A stretch of DNA of 5,181 nucleotides from contig JAQCMZ010000398.1 in assembly GCA_028274825.1 (NCBI GenBank), positions 1 through 5,181 on the forward strand. The letters run 5' to 3'. Below, piece after piece: positions 4,614 to 5,181 of this stretch. Position 1 is the stretch's first letter. Each line of letters begins with the position of its first letter. The notes under the pieces were generated by a model. It was not told where the DNA came from. It worked only from the letters and a program-made list of their open reading frames with translations, and ran no database searches. The position numbers and the translations under genes are program-made. This DNA is from Haloferacaceae archaeon. Its GTDB lineage: Archaea > Halobacteriota > Halobacteria > Halobacteriales > Haloferacaceae.

Positions 4614-5181
4614 GTGGATCCGTCTCGTATACCCAGGGAGTTTCCAGCGCCTTCCTACCGTGGGAACCAGGAAGTGGCGCTTGAACGGATCGACGAAGCG
4701 TTCGCTGCTGGCAACGAAGTCGTCCTTGTGCGGGCACCGACAGGGAGCGGGAAATCACTGCTCGCACGGGCGATAATGGGCGGCGCTGCCACGATTGAGA
4801 ACACGCGCCCCCGCGACGCGACTGACGCCTACTACACGACTCCCCAGGTTTCACAGTTGGAGGATGTCGCGGTTGACGATCTCCTCCAGGATTTGAACGT
4901 GATTCGCGGGAAATCAAATTACTCGTGTATTCTCCCCGGAGAACGGGAAACACCAGTTAATCGAGCACCGTGTACCCGTGATCAGGGGTTCGACTGTTCG
5001 GTTCGACATCGGTGTCCGTATTTTTCCGATCGTGCGGTCGCGTCAGAAAGCCGGTTTGCAGCGACGACATTAGCGTATTTTATGCGGACGGCTGGTTCTG
5101 ATGTGTTCCGGAAACGGGATGTCGTCGTCATCGACGAAGCACACGGTCTTGCAGAGTGGGCAGAACTGTATGCGACAATCG
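4614..5181 (+). CDS. XPD/Rad3-like Fe-S ATP-dependent DNA helicase, 5' part
   Basis: The first 189 residues of a superfamily 2 helicase are present; the gene runs off the window. In order: YRGNQ at 15-19 (Q-motif-like), APTGSGKS at 41-48 (Walker A, motif I), YYTTPQVSQLEDV at 73-85 (motif Ia region), four cysteines C105, C120, C128 and C134, and VVVIDEAH at 170-177 (motif II, DEAH box). Cysteines between motifs Ia and II are the hallmark of the 4Fe-4S domain of XPD, FANCJ and DinG-type helicases, which unwind DNA in repair and related processes using ATP. Known XPD proteins use such a cluster for unwinding. The start is firm: an in-frame TAG lies at 4587-4589 and GTG 4614 is the only start codon between it and the conserved region. 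No clear TATA box or Shine-Dalgarno site precedes it. The C-terminal motifs IV-VI are beyond the window, and the exact subfamily is unsettled. Confidence 0.9.
   Translation, partial: MDPSRIPREFPAPSYRGNQEVALERIDEAFAAGNEVVLVRAPTGSGKSLLARAIMGGAATIENTRPRDATDAYYTTPQVSQLEDVAVDDLLQDLNVIRGKSNYSCILPGERETPVNRAPCTRDQGFDCSVRHRCPYFSDRAVASESRFAATTLAYFMRTAGSDVFRKRDVVVIDEAHGLAEWAELYATI

Noticed and set aside
1..5181. tRNA or rRNA genes
   Set aside because: I looked for cloverleaf arms and the T-loop GTTCGAATC pattern and saw no complete tRNA. No rRNA-like conserved sequence is present.

Overview
The window reads as a haloarchaeal (class Halobacteria) chromosome segment. Its proteins are acidic and several match small protein families seen almost only in Halobacteria. 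Likely promoters are AT-rich TATA boxes about 27-31 bases before a start codon, as expected for leaderless haloarchaeal transcripts. GTG starts are used at three genes. By eye the base composition is moderate (mid-50s percent G+C), lower than most haloarchaea, and coding density is low, with two gene-free stretches of about 400-520 bases. I cannot name the genus.

Layout, left to right: (1) 75-359 (+), a 94-residue DUF5789-type protein behind a well-placed TATA box. (2) 360-775, no convincing gene, one hairpin. (3) 776-1822 (-), a 348-residue DUF5784-type protein whose C-terminal half resembles a degenerate PD-(D/E)XK nuclease core. (4) 1966-2136 (+), a 56-residue DUF5786-type protein, divergent from gene 3. 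(5) about 2245-2712 (-), a short element with ends typical of haloarchaeal IS200/IS605 (IS1341/TnpB-type) transposons but no tnpB gene; what remains is a hairpin-rich block ending in GTCAA, as omega RNAs (reRNAs) do. (6) 2859-3542 (-), a 227-residue multi-pass membrane protein. (7) 3833-4090 (+), an 85-residue acidic protein with two CxxC pairs. (8) 4091-4613, no convincing gene, several inverted repeats. (9) 4614 to the window end (+), the N-terminal 189 residues of an XPD/Rad3-like helicase with a likely Fe-S cluster.

The genes do not form an obvious operon: strands alternate and neighbours are widely spaced. Most look like lineage-specific conserved haloarchaeal genes of unknown function. 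The best candidate for something unusual is the tnpB-less element, which may be a non-autonomous, guide-RNA-like unit with its own promoter. The second is the uncharacterised nuclease-like DUF5784 protein. Family names come from recalled sequence patterns, not from a database search.
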